Below are positions 50,833 through 60,708 of a stretch of DNA of 64,000 nucleotides, one piece after another. The stretch spans positions 107,096 through 171,095 of the forward strand of contig JAIOPI010000025.1 of the NCBI GenBank assembly GCA_021413965.1, written 5' to 3'. Numbering within the stretch: position 1 is the first letter of the stretch; the number at the start of each line of letters is the position of its first letter. The translations under genes were made by a program, and so were the position numbers. The notes under the pieces were generated by a model. That model was not told where the DNA came from and ran no database searches. It saw only the letters and a list, made by a program, of their open reading frames with translations. Source of the DNA: Lentisphaerota bacterium (lineage in GTDB: Bacteria; Verrucomicrobiota; Kiritimatiellia; UBA8416; JAIOPI01).

Positions 50833-51219
50833 CTACTCAAGCCCGCGCGCCTCGAGGTCGTCCTCCTCCAGCCCGAGGTAATGCCCGACCTCGTGTAGAT
50901 ACGTGGTGCGAACTTCCTCGCGATAGCGCCGCTCCACCCCTTCTCCCTCGTCCCAAATGTTGCGCAAAAACAGAAAAATCTGAGCCGGGACATCGATGAC
51001 GCCGGACTCCATTTCGGGAAACGGAATGCCCACAAACAGGCCCATGAGATCCATGTCGGCGCCATCCTCGGCTTGTTCCGCCGTGGGCCATTCCTCGTAT
51101 TGCACAGGGACACCCTGCGCCTGCCGCCGCAACGGGGCCGGCAGGCCCCGCAAGACCCGGCTCACTTCCTCTTCTGCCATGCGCAGCAGGACGGACCATT
51201 TCGGTGTCGGGGCAATCAT
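50833..51219 (-). CDS. small zincin-like metallopeptidase family protein
   Basis: A 128-aa protein of the DUF1025/zincin-like family. The signature TTYLHEVGHYLGLEEDDL gives HExxHxxxxxE-type zinc ligands near the C-terminus. The region DLMGLFVGIPF and IDVPAQIFLFLRNI are the usual upstream blocks. No signal peptide. The ATG at 51219 follows GAGG; 51234 would add five residues. Convergent with the O-antigen ligase gene, 7 bases between stops. Confidence 0.82.
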   Translation of the reverse strand: MIAPTPKWSVLLRMAEEEVSRVLRGLPAPLRRQAQGVPVQYEEWPTAEQAEDGADMDLMGLFVGIPFPEMESGVIDVPAQIFLFLRNIWDEGEGVERRYREEVRTTYLHEVGHYLGLEEDDLEARGLE

Positions 51220-51347
51220 GGGTGCGCGCCTCATTCAGGCTGGATGCCCTATGTTGCGCCATCCGCCCCCTTTGTCCAAGCGTCGGTTTGCAATCCCCGC
51301 GCACACGCGTCAAAATGCGCGCTGATGATCGTGTCAGCCATAAACTG

Positions 51348-51845
51348 ATGAACCCGCACCTCATGCTCCGGAATTTCCTGTTTCCGCGCCTGAACCGTCG
51401 GTTCTTCATCCGCCTGACCCTCGTGGCGGCGGTCACATGGTTCGCCTGCACGCGCGTGCTGGTGCCCATGCGCATTCACGGCATCAGCATGGAACCCACG
51501 TACCATGACGGCGACTTCGGCATCTGCTGGCGCCTGCGCTACCTCTTCCATCCCCCCCAACGGGGCGATATCGTCGCGGTCCGCTTCGCCGGTCCAAGCG
51601 CCGTACTGCTCAAACGAGTCGTGGCCCTCGCCGGCGATGAAGTCGCCTTCCGCGGCGGCACCCTCTACGTCAACGGGATTGCGCAGGACGAACCGTACAC
51701 GGCCAAGCCCTGCGACTGGGAACTGCCGCCGCGCCGCGTCGAATCCGGCAAGGTGTACGTGGTCGGCGACAACCGCAGCCTCCCCATCGAGGATCATGTT
51801 TTCGGGCAGACGGAAACCAAACGCGTAATCGGAACCATTTTATGA
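51348..51845 (+). CDS. lepB: signal peptidase I
   Basis: Membrane-bound Ser-Lys protease (about 165 aa) that removes Sec signal peptides. One N-terminal membrane segment (FIRLTLVAAVTWFACT), the catalytic Ser in HGISMEPTYHDGD, the general-base Lys in AVLLKRVVALAGDEV and box E as VGDNRSLPIEDHVFGQ. Box E lacks the usual SxDSR, having PIEDH instead. The start is uncertain (51315, 51348 or 51363); no good ribosome site is seen. The stop overlaps the next start (ATGA). Confidence 0.92.
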   Translation: MNPHLMLRNFLFPRLNRRFFIRLTLVAAVTWFACTRVLVPMRIHGISMEPTYHDGDFGICWRLRYLFHPPQRGDIVAVRFAGPSAVLLKRVVALAGDEVAFRGGTLYVNGIAQDEPYTAKPCDWELPPRRVESGKVYVVGDNRSLPIEDHVFGQTETKRVIGTIL

Positions 51846-52345
51846 CGGCGGGACGAGGACTCTGGCTCACGGCGGCGCTGGCCGCACTGCTCGCGCTCAG
51901 TGTCGCCGTCTGGCACCACCGCAACCCGACCAGGCAGGTCGTCCGCCGCTTTGCGTCTCTCGCCACGCTGATCGACAAGGATGCCGCCGAGAGTCCCATC
52001 CAGGCCGCAATCAGAAGCCAGCAACTGCAGGGCTACTTCACCAATCCGGCCGAGTTGCAGACCCCCGTCTACGGCTTGGCCGGGGCGCTCACGCCCACGG
52101 ATATCGCCTCGCAGACCATGTCCGCGCGCGCCTTCTTTCTGACGCTATCTCTCCGCTTCCAGGATCTGCACGTCACGCACCCTTCCCGGGGCATCGCTGA
52201 AGCCACCGTCACGGCGCGAATCGAAGGCCAGACGTCCACCGGAGACGCCGTCGAGGAAATCCGCGAAATGCAGTGCGTCCTGCACAGGGAGAGTGGCACC
52301 TGGCGCTTCGCCTCCTGCAAACTCGTCGACGTACTGAAGAAGTGA
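51842..52345 (+). CDS. exported or membrane-anchored protein of unknown function
   Basis: A 167-aa protein with an N-terminal hydrophobic segment (LWLTAALAALLALSVAVW). A mixed alpha/beta domain follows, ending ECVLHRE-like and GTWRFASCKLVDVL, which looks like an NTF2/SnoaL-type fold; this is a guess from pattern. Translation is coupled to lepB by ATGA overlap, so it may be a partner in export or a passenger in the operon. Confidence 0.6.
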   Translation: MTAGRGLWLTAALAALLALSVAVWHHRNPTRQVVRRFASLATLIDKDAAESPIQAAIRSQQLQGYFTNPAELQTPVYGLAGALTPTDIASQTMSARAFFLTLSLRFQDLHVTHPSRGIAEATVTARIEGQTSTGDAVEEIREMQCVLHRESGTWRFASCKLVDVLKK

Positions 52346-52503
52346 GGACATGCGGCCGCCCATTCCGCTGGTACGCCACGACCACCGCCTGTAAGGTTCT
52401 CACCGCAAGCACGACCGATTAACAGGAACGAAACCAAGCCGATAGCAACCAAAGGGAGAGGGCGTAACGCGGTCAGCCCCCCCATACTGCGGAAGAACTC
52501 ATC

Positions 52504-52938
<435 letters not shown>

Positions 52939-53081
52939 TGACGCGTTCGCCGGGTCCCGCACCGCAAGCGCGGATCCGACCCCATGCGAACGCCGCGATC
53001 CCGCCTGCAGGCGTGCGACGGCTCACCTGGGTGGCCACCTGCTGCAGGTAGTCGCCATCTGTAGATCAAAGACAATGGGAG

Positions 53082-53096
53082 CGCGTGCGTCACGCG
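53082..53096. terminator. weak hairpin between thioredoxin and fabF
   Basis: CGCGTG-CGT-CACGCG forms a 6-bp perfect stem in the 183-base convergent gap; nothing else is evident in that gap. Confidence 0.3.
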
Positions 53097-53121
53097 ACCG
53101 GATGACTCCGCGGTTCCCGCC

Positions 53122-54360
53122 TTACGACACCGCGGTGAACGCGAGGCAGACGTTGTGACCGCCGAACCCGAGGGAGTTCTTCAGCGCGGCACGCACAGGC
53201 ACCTGGCGGGCCGTGTTGGGCGTGTAGTCAAGGTCACAGTTCGGATCCGGATTCTCGAGATTGATTGTCGGGGGAATCACACCGCGCTGGATCGCCAGCG
53301 CGCAGACCGCAGCTTCGATGCCGCCTGCGGCGCCCAGCAAGTGACCGGTCATCGACTTGGTCGAACTGATCATGGTCGTGCGCGCCGCATCGCCCATCGC
53401 CAGCTTGATGACCTTCGTCTCGGTCTTGTCGTTGAGCGGCGTGCTGGTGCCGTGCGCGTTGATGTACTGGATGTCGCCCGGCGTGAGCTGGGCATCCTTC
53501 ATCGCCAGCGTCATGGCCCGCGCGCCCGCTTCCCCGCTCTCCATCGGCGCCGTGATGTGGCTCGCGTCGCACGACTGGCCAAACCCCGCCACCTCGCAGT
53601 AAATCCGGGCCCCGCGCGCCTTGGCGTGCTCGTACTCCTCCACGACCACCACGCCCGCGCCCTCGCCGATCACAAATCCGTCGCGATCACGGTCGAACGG
53701 GCGGCTGGCGCGCGTCGGGTCATCGTTGCGCGTGCTCAGGGCCTTCATGTTGCCAAACCCCGCCACGCCCAACTCGCAGGCGGCGGCTTCCGCGCCTCCG
53801 GCGATCATGATGTCGGCCTCGCCCAGTCGGATGTGCCGCTGGGCCATGCCGATGGCGTGCGCCGCGGAGGCGCACGCGGATACGATGCAGTAGCTCGGCC
53901 CCTGCAAATTGAAGCGAATGGCCACCAACCCGGCCGCCATGTTCGAAATCATCTGGGGGATCATGAAGGGCGAGCAACGATCGGGCCCCTTCAACACCAG
54001 GTTGGAATGCTGCGTCTGCAGCGTCTCCAGCCCGCCAATGCCCGAACTGATGTTCGATCCGATCCGGGTCGGATCTTCCTTGCTGAAATCCAGCCCCGCA
54101 TCGGTCACCGCCAACTGCGACGCCGCCACGGCATAGTGGCAGTAAACGTCCATCCGCCGCTGCTCTTTCTTGGCGATGAACGCGTCAATGTCGAATTCCA
54201 CCACCTCGCCCGCGATCTGGCTGTCGTACCCCTTCGAAACATCGAATCGCGTAATGCGCCGGATGCCCGAGGTGCCGGCCACCATGCGGGTCCAGAAGGT
54301 CTCAAGCGCGCAACCCAGGGGGGAGATGACCCCAATTCCGGTTATGACGGCACGTCTCAT
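53122..54360 (-). CDS. fabF: beta-ketoacyl-ACP synthase II
   Basis: Condensing enzyme for fatty acid elongation (412 aa). Cys-His-His triad: Cys163 in VSACASAAHAIG, His in NAHGTSTPLND and His in STKSMTGHLLGAAGG. The C-terminus has KNSLGFGGHN. It is the last gene of the lipid cluster, separated from acpP by 217 bases that hold a long hairpin, so it may have its own expression level. Confidence 0.97.
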   Translation of the reverse strand: MRRAVITGIGVISPLGCALETFWTRMVAGTSGIRRITRFDVSKGYDSQIAGEVVEFDIDAFIAKKEQRRMDVYCHYAVAASQLAVTDAGLDFSKEDPTRIGSNISSGIGGLETLQTQHSNLVLKGPDRCSPFMIPQMISNMAAGLVAIRFNLQGPSYCIVSACASAAHAIGMAQRHIRLGEADIMIAGGAEAAACELGVAGFGNMKALSTRNDDPTRASRPFDRDRDGFVIGEGAGVVVVEEYEHAKARGARIYCEVAGFGQSCDASHITAPMESGEAGARAMTLAMKDAQLTPGDIQYINAHGTSTPLNDKTETKVIKLAMGDAARTTMISSTKSMTGHLLGAAGGIEAAVCALAIQRGVIPPTINLENPDPNCDLDYTPNTARQVPVRAALKNSLGFGGHNVCLAFTAVS

Positions 54361-54512
54361 GCTTGTTTAGACCCGTGGAGGGCGGGGTGAATGTTCGTAA
54401 ACTCAAGAACGGAAGCCGGAACCACGGCGGTCATGGATCACGCCGCGCGGAGCCTCAGGAACTCGCCGCCCCCAGCCCGCCATCCGCGCCAGCCGTGGCA
54501 TCCGCCACGCTC

Positions 54513-54568
54513 CCGTGCACTCGGCCTCCGGAACGGAACGCCCCTGCGCGCCGTTCCGGATTGCACGG
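54513..54568 (-). terminator. two-part hairpin between acpP and fabF
   Basis: An inner 10-bp stem (54527-54536 with 54551-54560) and an outer 7-bp stem (54513-54519 with 54562-54568) lie just past the acpP stop on the minus strand. Partial termination here would make acpP more abundant than fabF. No U-run. Confidence 0.5.
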
Positions 54569-54577
54569 TGAGCCCAA

Positions 54578-54817
54578 TCAGGCGCCGAAGCCCTTGTCCT
54601 TCAGATACTGAATGACGGCGCCGACATTCGTCAGCTTCTCGGCATCCTCGTCCGGAATTTCAGCACCAAACTCCTCTTCGAAAGCCATCACGAGTTCGAC
54701 GGTGTCCAGCGAGTCAGCGCCAAGATCTTCGATGAAGGAAGCCTGGGGTGTCACCTGATCGGCATTGACGCCCAACTGCTCAACGATGATTTCTTTGACT
54801 TTATCTTCCAGTGCCAT
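54578..54817 (-). CDS. acpP: acyl carrier protein
   Basis: A 79-aa acidic helical protein; Ser36 in [13 protein letters not shown] receives the phosphopantetheine arm. It carries acyl chains between the Fab enzymes encoded around it. AAGGAGG precedes the ATG. The C-terminus [10 protein letters not shown] is slightly longer than usual. Confidence 0.98.
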   Translation of the reverse strand: MALEDKVKEIIVEQLGVNADQVTPQASFIEDLGADSLDTVELVMAFEEEFGAEIPDEDAEKLTNVGAVIQYLKDKGFGA

Positions 54818-54877
54818 TGCGGTCCTCCTTGTTCTAACATTCTGTTGCGCGGGTCAATCCCACCGCCCCGCCATACA

Positions 54878-55621
54878 CTACATACCCATTCCACCACTCA
54901 CCGTGAGTACCTGACCCGTCATGTACGCGGAATCATCGCTGGCCAGGAACAACACCACACGCGCCACGTCGCGGGGCAGCCCGAATCGATTCAACGGTAT
55001 GTGCGCCAGCATCTGCTTCTTGATGTCTTCGGGCAGCACCTCGGTCATCTTGGTCTCGATGAACCCGGGGGCCACAGCATTGGCCCGCACGTTGCGACTG
55101 GCCAACTCCTTGGCGACAGACTTAGTCAGCGCAATGACACCCGCTTTTGACGCGGCATAGTTACATTGGCCCGCATTGCCGATCAAGCCAATAATTGACG
55201 CGATATTGACCATCACGCCGCCCCGCTGTTTCATCATGATCTTGCCGACCGCCTTGGTGAACAGGAAGGTCCCCTTGAGGTTGACGGTGATGACCGCATC
55301 CCAGTCCTCCTCCGTCATCCGGGCCATGAAGCCATCCTTCGTGATGCCCGCGTTGTTGACCAGAATGTCGATGCGGCCGCACTTCTCCACGGCCTCCGTG
55401 ACCGCCGCGTTGACGGAAGCCGACTGGCTCACGTCCGCCGACAGGCACACCACCTTGCGCCCCTTGGCCTGAACCGCCGCCGCCGTCTCGGCGAGCCATT
55501 CGGCCTTCACGTCGCACAGGATCAGATCTGCGCCTTCGGTCGCCAATTCCTCGGCGATGGCCCGCCCAATGCCCCGTGCCGCCCCGGTCACCAGCGCTAT
55601 CTTGCCTTCCACAGAACCCAT
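54878..55621 (-). CDS. fabG: 3-oxoacyl-ACP reductase
   Basis: NADPH-dependent short-chain dehydrogenase (247 aa). TGAARGIG binds the cofactor; NNAGITKDG and the catalytic set Ser in [10 protein letters not shown], Tyr and Lys in NYAASKAG are present. [11 protein letters not shown] and [11 protein letters not shown] are typical of FabG. The ATG at 55621 follows GGGAGG and lies 2 bases after the fabD stop. Confidence 0.96.
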   Translation of the reverse strand: MGSVEGKIALVTGAARGIGRAIAEELATEGADLILCDVKAEWLAETAAAVQAKGRKVVCLSADVSQSASVNAAVTEAVEKCGRIDILVNNAGITKDGFMARMTEEDWDAVITVNLKGTFLFTKAVGKIMMKQRGGVMVNIASIIGLIGNAGQCNYAASKAGVIALTKSVAKELASRNVRANAVAPGFIETKMTEVLPEDIKKQMLAHIPLNRFGLPRDVARVVLFLASDDSAYMTGQVLTVSGGMGM

Positions 55622-55623
55622 GA

Positions 55624-56568
55624 CTATGCCTCCCATTCGCCGTTTTTCAGGGCCGCCGCCGCCTTCTCCAGGCTGCCCACGTCCTGCACGTTTGCCAGGT
55701 GCGCCCCGGTATGAATGCGCTTGATCAAGCCAGACAGCACCCGCCCCGGCCCGCACTCCACATATCCCGTAATCCCCTGCGCCCCCAGCCACTCCACGCA
55801 GCTCACCCACCGCACGGGCTGCGTCACCTGGCGCACCAGGTCCTGCCGCATCTGGACCGGATCACGGTGCGGCGTGCCGGTCACATTCGAAACCACAGGC
55901 AGCCGGGGCGCCTGGAACGGAATCCCGTCCAGCACCGCCGCCAGGCGATCGGCCGCCGGCTGCATCAGCCGCGAGTGAAACGCCCCCGCCACATTGAGGA
56001 TGACCGTCTTCTTGGCCCCCGCCTCGCGCGCCAGCTTGTCCGCATCCGCAATCGCCGCGCGCGGTCCCGACAGCACGATCTGCTCGTGCGAATTCAGGTT
56101 GGCCACCTCGACGCCCGCCGCGTCGGCAACGCCCTGCACCTTGTCCGGCGCCAGGCCCATGACGCTCACCATGCCGCCGGCCGTGGCCGCACAGGCTTCC
56201 TGCATAAACCGTCCACGCGCCTCGAGCGCCTTCAGCGCGTCCTCAAAACTCACGGCGCCGGCCATGTGCAGCGCGGTCCACTCTCCCAGGCTCAAGCCCG
56301 CCGCGCCCACGAACGCGAGCCCCGGCCGCTGACGTAGCAGGGCCGTGTAGCACGCCAGGCTGGCCACAAAGATGCCGGGTTGGCAGTTGTTCGACTGGGT
56401 GAGTTCCGCCTCCGGGCCCTCGAAACAGATCAGGGATAGCGGGTAGCCGAGAATCTCGTCCGCACGGGAAAACAGCGCCGCGCACTCCGGGAAAGCCGCC
56501 GCCAGGTCGCGCCCCATGCCCACGGCTTGCGCGCCCTGCCCTGCAAAGACAATCGCCTTATTGGCCAT
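55624..56568 (-). CDS. fabD: malonyl-CoA:ACP transacylase
   Basis: Loads malonyl groups on ACP (314 aa). [12 protein letters not shown] at the start, the nucleophile in [21 protein letters not shown], and the catalytic His in AGAFHSRLM. The nucleophile elbow has Leu where most enzymes have His (GHSLGE). The start overlaps the fabH stop by 11 bases. Confidence 0.95.
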   Translation of the reverse strand: MANKAIVFAGQGAQAVGMGRDLAAAFPECAALFSRADEILGYPLSLICFEGPEAELTQSNNCQPGIFVASLACYTALLRQRPGLAFVGAAGLSLGEWTALHMAGAVSFEDALKALEARGRFMQEACAATAGGMVSVMGLAPDKVQGVADAAGVEVANLNSHEQIVLSGPRAAIADADKLAREAGAKKTVILNVAGAFHSRLMQPAADRLAAVLDGIPFQAPRLPVVSNVTGTPHRDPVQMRQDLVRQVTQPVRWVSCVEWLGAQGITGYVECGPGRVLSGLIKRIHTGAHLANVQDVGSLEKAAAALKNGEWEA

Positions 56569-57562
56569 GATCCCACTCCATCACGCTGGCGCCCCAGGTG
56601 AACCCGCCGCCAAAGGCCACGAACAGCACGAGGTCGCCCTTCTTGATGCGCCCCGCCCGTACAGCCTCGTCCAGCGCCACCGGCACCGACGCGCCCGACA
56701 TGTTGCCCACCTTGTCCAAATTCACGCAAAACCGGTCTAACCCGATGCCCAGACGCGTGGAAATCGCCTGGATGATGCGCAGGTTGGCCTGGTGCGGAAT
56801 GACCCACGCCACGTCGTCCGTCTTCAGGTTGTTGCGGCTCAGCACCTTGTTGGCCGCGTCGCACATGCAGCGCACGGCGTGCTTGAATACCTCGTTGCCC
56901 TGCATCTTCATGAAGTGCAGGCGCTGCTCAATCGTTTCCTGTGACGAGGGATGCCGGCTGCCGCCGCCCGGGATGTTCAGCAAGTCGGCCAGCGTGCCGT
57001 CCGAGCCGGCGACCGACCCGATGATCCCGCGCCCGCTGTCGCGCAGCTGCAAGACCACGGCACCGGCGCCATCGCCGAACAGAACGCACGTCGTGCGATC
57101 CTGCCAGTCCGTCACACTGCTCAGCTTCTCGCCGCCGATGATCAGGGCCGTGCGCGCGCCGCCGCTCACCAGGTAGCGATAGCCCACGTCCAGGGCATAC
57201 AAAAATCCCGAGCACGCGGCCTCGAGGTCAAAACAAAAGGCATTCTTGGCGCCGATCTTGTCCTGGACAAAGCAGGCCGTGCTGGGAAACGGCATGTCGG
57301 GCGTAACCGTGGCGACCACGATCAGGTCCACCGCCTCCGCCGTCAGGCCGGCCGCAGCCAGCGCGCGCCGCGACGCTTCCGCCGCCAGGTCCGAGGTCGC
57401 CTCGTGCGCGGCCGCGATATGCCGGGACCGGATGCCCGTGCGCGTCGTGATCCACTCGTCCGACGTCTCGACCATCTTCTCCAGGTCCGCGTTGGTCAGG
57501 ATCCGCTCCGGCAGGTAGGAACCGGTCCCGACGATGCTGACGATGGGTCCGTTGCTCGTCAT
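56558..57562 (-). CDS. fabH: beta-ketoacyl-ACP synthase III
   Basis: Starts fatty acid synthesis from acyl-CoA and malonyl-ACP (334 aa). Cys117 in DLEAACSGFLYAL, His in IPHQANLRII and Asn in KVGNMSGAS form the triad; the usual GNTS is GNMS here. The ATG at 57562 overlaps the plsX stop (ATGA). Confidence 0.96.
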   Translation of the reverse strand: MTSNGPIVSIVGTGSYLPERILTNADLEKMVETSDEWITTRTGIRSRHIAAAHEATSDLAAEASRRALAAAGLTAEAVDLIVVATVTPDMPFPSTACFVQDKIGAKNAFCFDLEAACSGFLYALDVGYRYLVSGGARTALIIGGEKLSSVTDWQDRTTCVLFGDGAGAVVLQLRDSGRGIIGSVAGSDGTLADLLNIPGGGSRHPSSQETIEQRLHFMKMQGNEVFKHAVRCMCDAANKVLSRNNLKTDDVAWVIPHQANLRIIQAISTRLGIGLDRFCVNLDKVGNMSGASVPVALDEAVRAGRIKKGDLVLFVAFGGGFTWGASVMEWDHGQ

Positions 57563-58569
57563 GTTTTCAGCGCGCTTTCCACTTCGGCGATACGCTGCAC
57601 AATGAGTTGGTTCAGATTGTGGTGCACGGACTCCGCCGCCACGCGGATCGCATGCCGGATGGCCAGCGCCGACGAGGCGCCATGGCTGATGATGCACACC
57701 CCGTTGACGCCCAGCAGGGGCGCCCCGCCCTGCAACTCCGGGTCCATCTTGGCCTTCATCGCCTTCAGCGCCCCGCGCAGGAGCATGGCCCCCAGCAACC
57801 GCACGGGCGTGGCTTTGAATTCCTTTTTCATCCAATGCACGATGGCGTGGGCCACGCTCTCGCTCGTCTTCAAAATGGTGTTGCCCACAAACCCGTCGCA
57901 CACCGCCACGTCTGTCTCGCCGCGAAACAGGTCGTGGCCTTCCACATTACCGCGGAAATTCAACGTCGAGTTGCTCAGCAGCTTGAAGGCTTCCTTGGTG
58001 ATCTCGTTACCCTTGGAATCCTCGCCGCCGATGCTGACCAGCCCCACCACCGGCTTGGCATGCCCCAGGATCGCCTGCGAGTACACGCTGCCCATGATCG
58101 CAAACTGCAGCAGCAGCCACGCGTCGCAATCCGTGTTCGCGCCCGCATCAACCAGGATCAGGGGGCGGTCCTGGGTCGGCATGATCGTGGCAATCGCCGG
58201 CCGCAACACGCCCTCCAGCGTGCGCAGCTTGAGCGACGCCGACACCACCACGCCGCCCGTATTGCCCGCCGACACCATGGCATCGGCTTCGCCGCGCTTC
58301 ACCAGGTCGATCGCCCGGTTGATGGACGAATCCTTCTTGCGCCGCACCGCCAGGGCCGGGCTCTCCTCCATCCCGATCGCTTCGGCGGCATGGAAGATCC
58401 GCATCTTGGACGGCAGGGCGCGGCCCTGCAACTCCGCCCGGATGCGCTGCTCGTCCCCGACGAGAATCAACTCCGAAACGGAGGACTCTGCCGAGACGGC
58501 ATCCAACGCGCCCTGAACGATTTCGCGCGGGGCAAAATCGCCCCCCATGGCATCGACCGCGATACGCAT
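57559..58569 (-). CDS. plsX: phosphate acyltransferase PlsX
   Basis: Makes acyl-phosphate from acyl-ACP for phospholipid synthesis (336 aa). The start MRIAVDAMGGDFAP, VSAGNTGG, ILVDAGANTDC, VGLVSIGGED and GFVGN are diagnostic. It sits between rpmF and fabH, a widely conserved order. Confidence 0.97.
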   Translation of the reverse strand: MRIAVDAMGGDFAPREIVQGALDAVSAESSVSELILVGDEQRIRAELQGRALPSKMRIFHAAEAIGMEESPALAVRRKKDSSINRAIDLVKRGEADAMVSAGNTGGVVVSASLKLRTLEGVLRPAIATIMPTQDRPLILVDAGANTDCDAWLLLQFAIMGSVYSQAILGHAKPVVGLVSIGGEDSKGNEITKEAFKLLSNSTLNFRGNVEGHDLFRGETDVAVCDGFVGNTILKTSESVAHAIVHWMKKEFKATPVRLLGAMLLRGALKAMKAKMDPELQGGAPLLGVNGVCIISHGASSALAIRHAIRVAAESVHHNLNQLIVQRIAEVESALKT

Positions 58570-58579
58570 AGGCTACCGA

Positions 58580-58762
58580 CTAGGCGGATTCGACTGTCAG
58601 CACCTGGCGGCCATTGTAAAAGCCGCAGGCGGGACAGGCCCGGTGAGACAGCCGCAGGCCGCCGCACTGGGGGCAGGTCGTGCCACGACGAACGTGCACA
58701 CGATGGGAATGCTTGCGCTGGCCAATACGACTCTTCGATACTTTTCTCTTTGGAACGGCCAT
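58580..58762 (-). CDS. rpmF: 50S ribosomal protein L32
   Basis: A 60-aa zinc-ribbon ribosomal protein: MAVPKRKVSKSRIGQRKHSH, then CPQC and CPAC as zinc ligands. The ATG follows CAGGAGAC and shares one base with the preceding stop (TAATG). All four cysteines are kept, so it is the zinc-binding form. Confidence 0.97.
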   Translation of the reverse strand: MAVPKRKVSKSRIGQRKHSHRVHVRRGTTCPQCGGLRLSHRACPACGFYNGRQVLTVESA

Positions 58763-59337
58763 TAGGGTCTCCTGCTGCCGGGCGCCCACCGATTCAGTAT
58801 AGCCCAGCGATTATCATCCGGCGGTGCGCAACGGCATGCCGCCTCGTTCAAGTTTACCCCGCACGTTGCGCAGAGTCCTTTGCACTCCGGACTGCACACT
58901 GGGTACCCAGGAAAGGCGAGGATCATAGCTTCGCGAATATCGCCGGTCAAGTCCACACAGTCCCGTCCTTCCGACGCAGGCACTGCGGGCCTCTTGGCCG
59001 TCGCAACCTTCTTATCCATAACCTCTTCCACCGGGTCATCATCCATGCTTCGCACCCACTGGAGCCCGTCTGGCGTCAGTTCCCACGAGCGTTCGAACTG
59101 CGAATCACGGACTTCGCCGATGAATGGGGTGTCGCAGCGGACGCAGCGCAATTCGGCCCTGCTGGCCAGTTCTCCGGTCACCAACAGCATGGCGGGAATG
59201 CGCGTCGCCTTGATCACATACGAGATCGGCGCCACGAGACGCAGGCCGCTGCCCGGCTCGACGTCCACGATGTCGGGAGGATCCTCGCCACGGTATACCC
59301 GCGAGCCGCTGGTCAACTCATTCAGATGAATGATCAT
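58762..59337 (-). CDS. YceD/DUF177 family protein
   Basis: A 191-aa protein of the YceD (DUF177) family, usually found before rpmF and linked to 23S rRNA accumulation and ribosome assembly. Cysteine pairs CVRC and CSPECKGLCATCGVNLN match the family end. VDLTGDIREAMILAFP is also typical. The ATG at 59337 lies inside the coaD 3' end (20-base overlap) after a G-rich ribosome site. Confidence 0.87.
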   Translation of the reverse strand: MIIHLNELTSGSRVYRGEDPPDIVDVEPGSGLRLVAPISYVIKATRIPAMLLVTGELASRAELRCVRCDTPFIGEVRDSQFERSWELTPDGLQWVRSMDDDPVEEVMDKKVATAKRPAVPASEGRDCVDLTGDIREAMILAFPGYPVCSPECKGLCATCGVNLNEAACRCAPPDDNRWAILNRWAPGSRRP

Positions 59338-59821
59338 GGCTGCCCCCCCGGAATTTGGACCATAACGCCCGCTGCACGCCGGGCGCCACAAACATGCTCA
59401 CGTCGCCCCCGCGCGCCGCCACCTCTTTGACCAGGCTGGAGCTGACGTAGCTCTGGGTCTCGCTGGGCATCATGAACAGCGTCTCGATCTCGGGCGCCAG
59501 CTTGCGGTTCGTCAGCGCCATGCGAAATTCGTACTCGAAATCCGAGTAGGCGCGCACCCCCCGGATCAACACCCGCACCCCCTGATGGCGGGCGTAGTCG
59601 ATCAATAACCCCTCAAAGGCATCCACCACCACGTTCGCCAGCGGCTTCACGACCTCGCGCGTCAACGCCAGGCGCTCCTCCACGCTGAACAGCGTGCTCT
59701 TGGACGACGTGGCCACCACCGCCAGGATGACGCGTTCAAACAGCCCGGCAGACCGCTCCACCAGGTCGAAATGCCCCAGCGTCATGGGATCAAAGGTGCC
59801 CGCGTAGATTGCCGTCTGCAT
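59318..59821 (-). CDS. coaD: phosphopantetheine adenylyltransferase
   Basis: Makes dephospho-CoA from phosphopantetheine and ATP (167 aa). The nucleotidyltransferase site is AGTFDPMTLGHFDLVERS. RGVRAYSDFEYEFRMALTN and TQSYVSSSLVKEVA are standard. The ATG at 59821 follows AGGAG and is 4 bases past the rsmD stop; rsmD-coaD is a very common pair. Confidence 0.97.
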   Translation of the reverse strand: MQTAIYAGTFDPMTLGHFDLVERSAGLFERVILAVVATSSKSTLFSVEERLALTREVVKPLANVVVDAFEGLLIDYARHQGVRVLIRGVRAYSDFEYEFRMALTNRKLAPEIETLFMMPSETQSYVSSSLVKEVAARGGDVSMFVAPGVQRALWSKFRGGSHDHSSE

Positions 59822-59825
59822 GCGA

Positions 59826-60479
59826 CTACTCCTGCCGTTCCAATACCCGCAACCGGGACTGCCCGTAGCGGCGATCCCGCACCAGCAGCCAGCCCGGTGA
59901 CGCCACCGCCGGCTCATCCGCGCCCTGCTCCATGACCAACCACCCGCCCGGAACCAGCATAGCCCCCGCCGTCACCAAGTCCAATACCTTCTCAAGCGCC
60001 AGCGGCGCCGACACCGGGTTCCGCGGCTGCCCGTCCGGTCGCGGCGCGTGCGTGCTTTCAATGCGCCCCCCCCCGCCCCGGCGCTCTCCATGCCGTGGCC
60101 GGACAGGCGCGCGTTCCCCATAGGGTGGATCGGCAAAGATGATGTCAAAGGGAGCGTCGGGCAGGCCGCGCGCCAGCACCTGGAGCACGTCGCCCCGGAT
60201 CGCGCGGCAGCGGTCCATGGCGAACGTCTTCACGTTGGTCTCCAACGCGCGCAGGGCCACGGGATGAAACTCCACCCAACTGACCAAGGCCGCCCCGCGG
60301 CTCCAGGCCTCAATCCCCACCGCCCCTGTACCCGCGTACAGGTCCAGAAACTTGGCCCCCGTGATCCGCTCGCCCAGCATGGAGAACAAGCTGCCCCGCA
60401 CCAGATCCTGCGTGGGGCGCATTCCCGCGCGAGGCACCGTCAATACCCGTCCACCCAGTTGTCCACCCGTGATGCGCAT
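59826..60479 (-). CDS. rsmD: 16S rRNA (guanine966-N2)-methyltransferase
   Basis: SAM-dependent methyltransferase (217 aa). Start MRITGGQLGGRVL, RPTQDLVRGSLFSML, SAM loop FLDLYAGTGAVGIEA and catalytic DIIFADPPYGE. Between the DPPY motif and LALEKVLDLV is an insertion of about 35 residues rich in Arg, Gly and Pro that the family lacks; its DNA includes a run of nine C at 60066-60074. No ribosome site is obvious at 60479, so the start is uncertain. Confidence 0.9.
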   Translation of the reverse strand: MRITGGQLGGRVLTVPRAGMRPTQDLVRGSLFSMLGERITGAKFLDLYAGTGAVGIEAWSRGAALVSWVEFHPVALRALETNVKTFAMDRCRAIRGDVLQVLARGLPDAPFDIIFADPPYGERAPVRPRHGERRGGGGRIESTHAPRPDGQPRNPVSAPLALEKVLDLVTAGAMLVPGGWLVMEQGADEPAVASPGWLLVRDRRYGQSRLRVLERQE

Positions 60480-60708
60480 CGGACATAGTAGAAAATCCCC
60501 ACAGCCGCTGCAATGCCCAGTTCCCGCTCCGACCGCCAGGCGGGGCATGGCGGCCCCGGTCCCACGCCACACGGGCGTGAAGTCCACGGCCCATGAAAGG
60601 CTGACAGAATCGTAAGGTTGCGTCTCAACCGTTGCACTCCAACGGTATCCATGATACCAGCATGGTCGATTAGCAGCAGTCGGATGTCTCCAACGGAGGA
60701 CTGCCAGG

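Noticed and set aside
57607..59430. 607-codon open frame opposite plsX, rpmF and yceD
   Set aside because: It spans three confirmed genes in antisense and has no protein signature.
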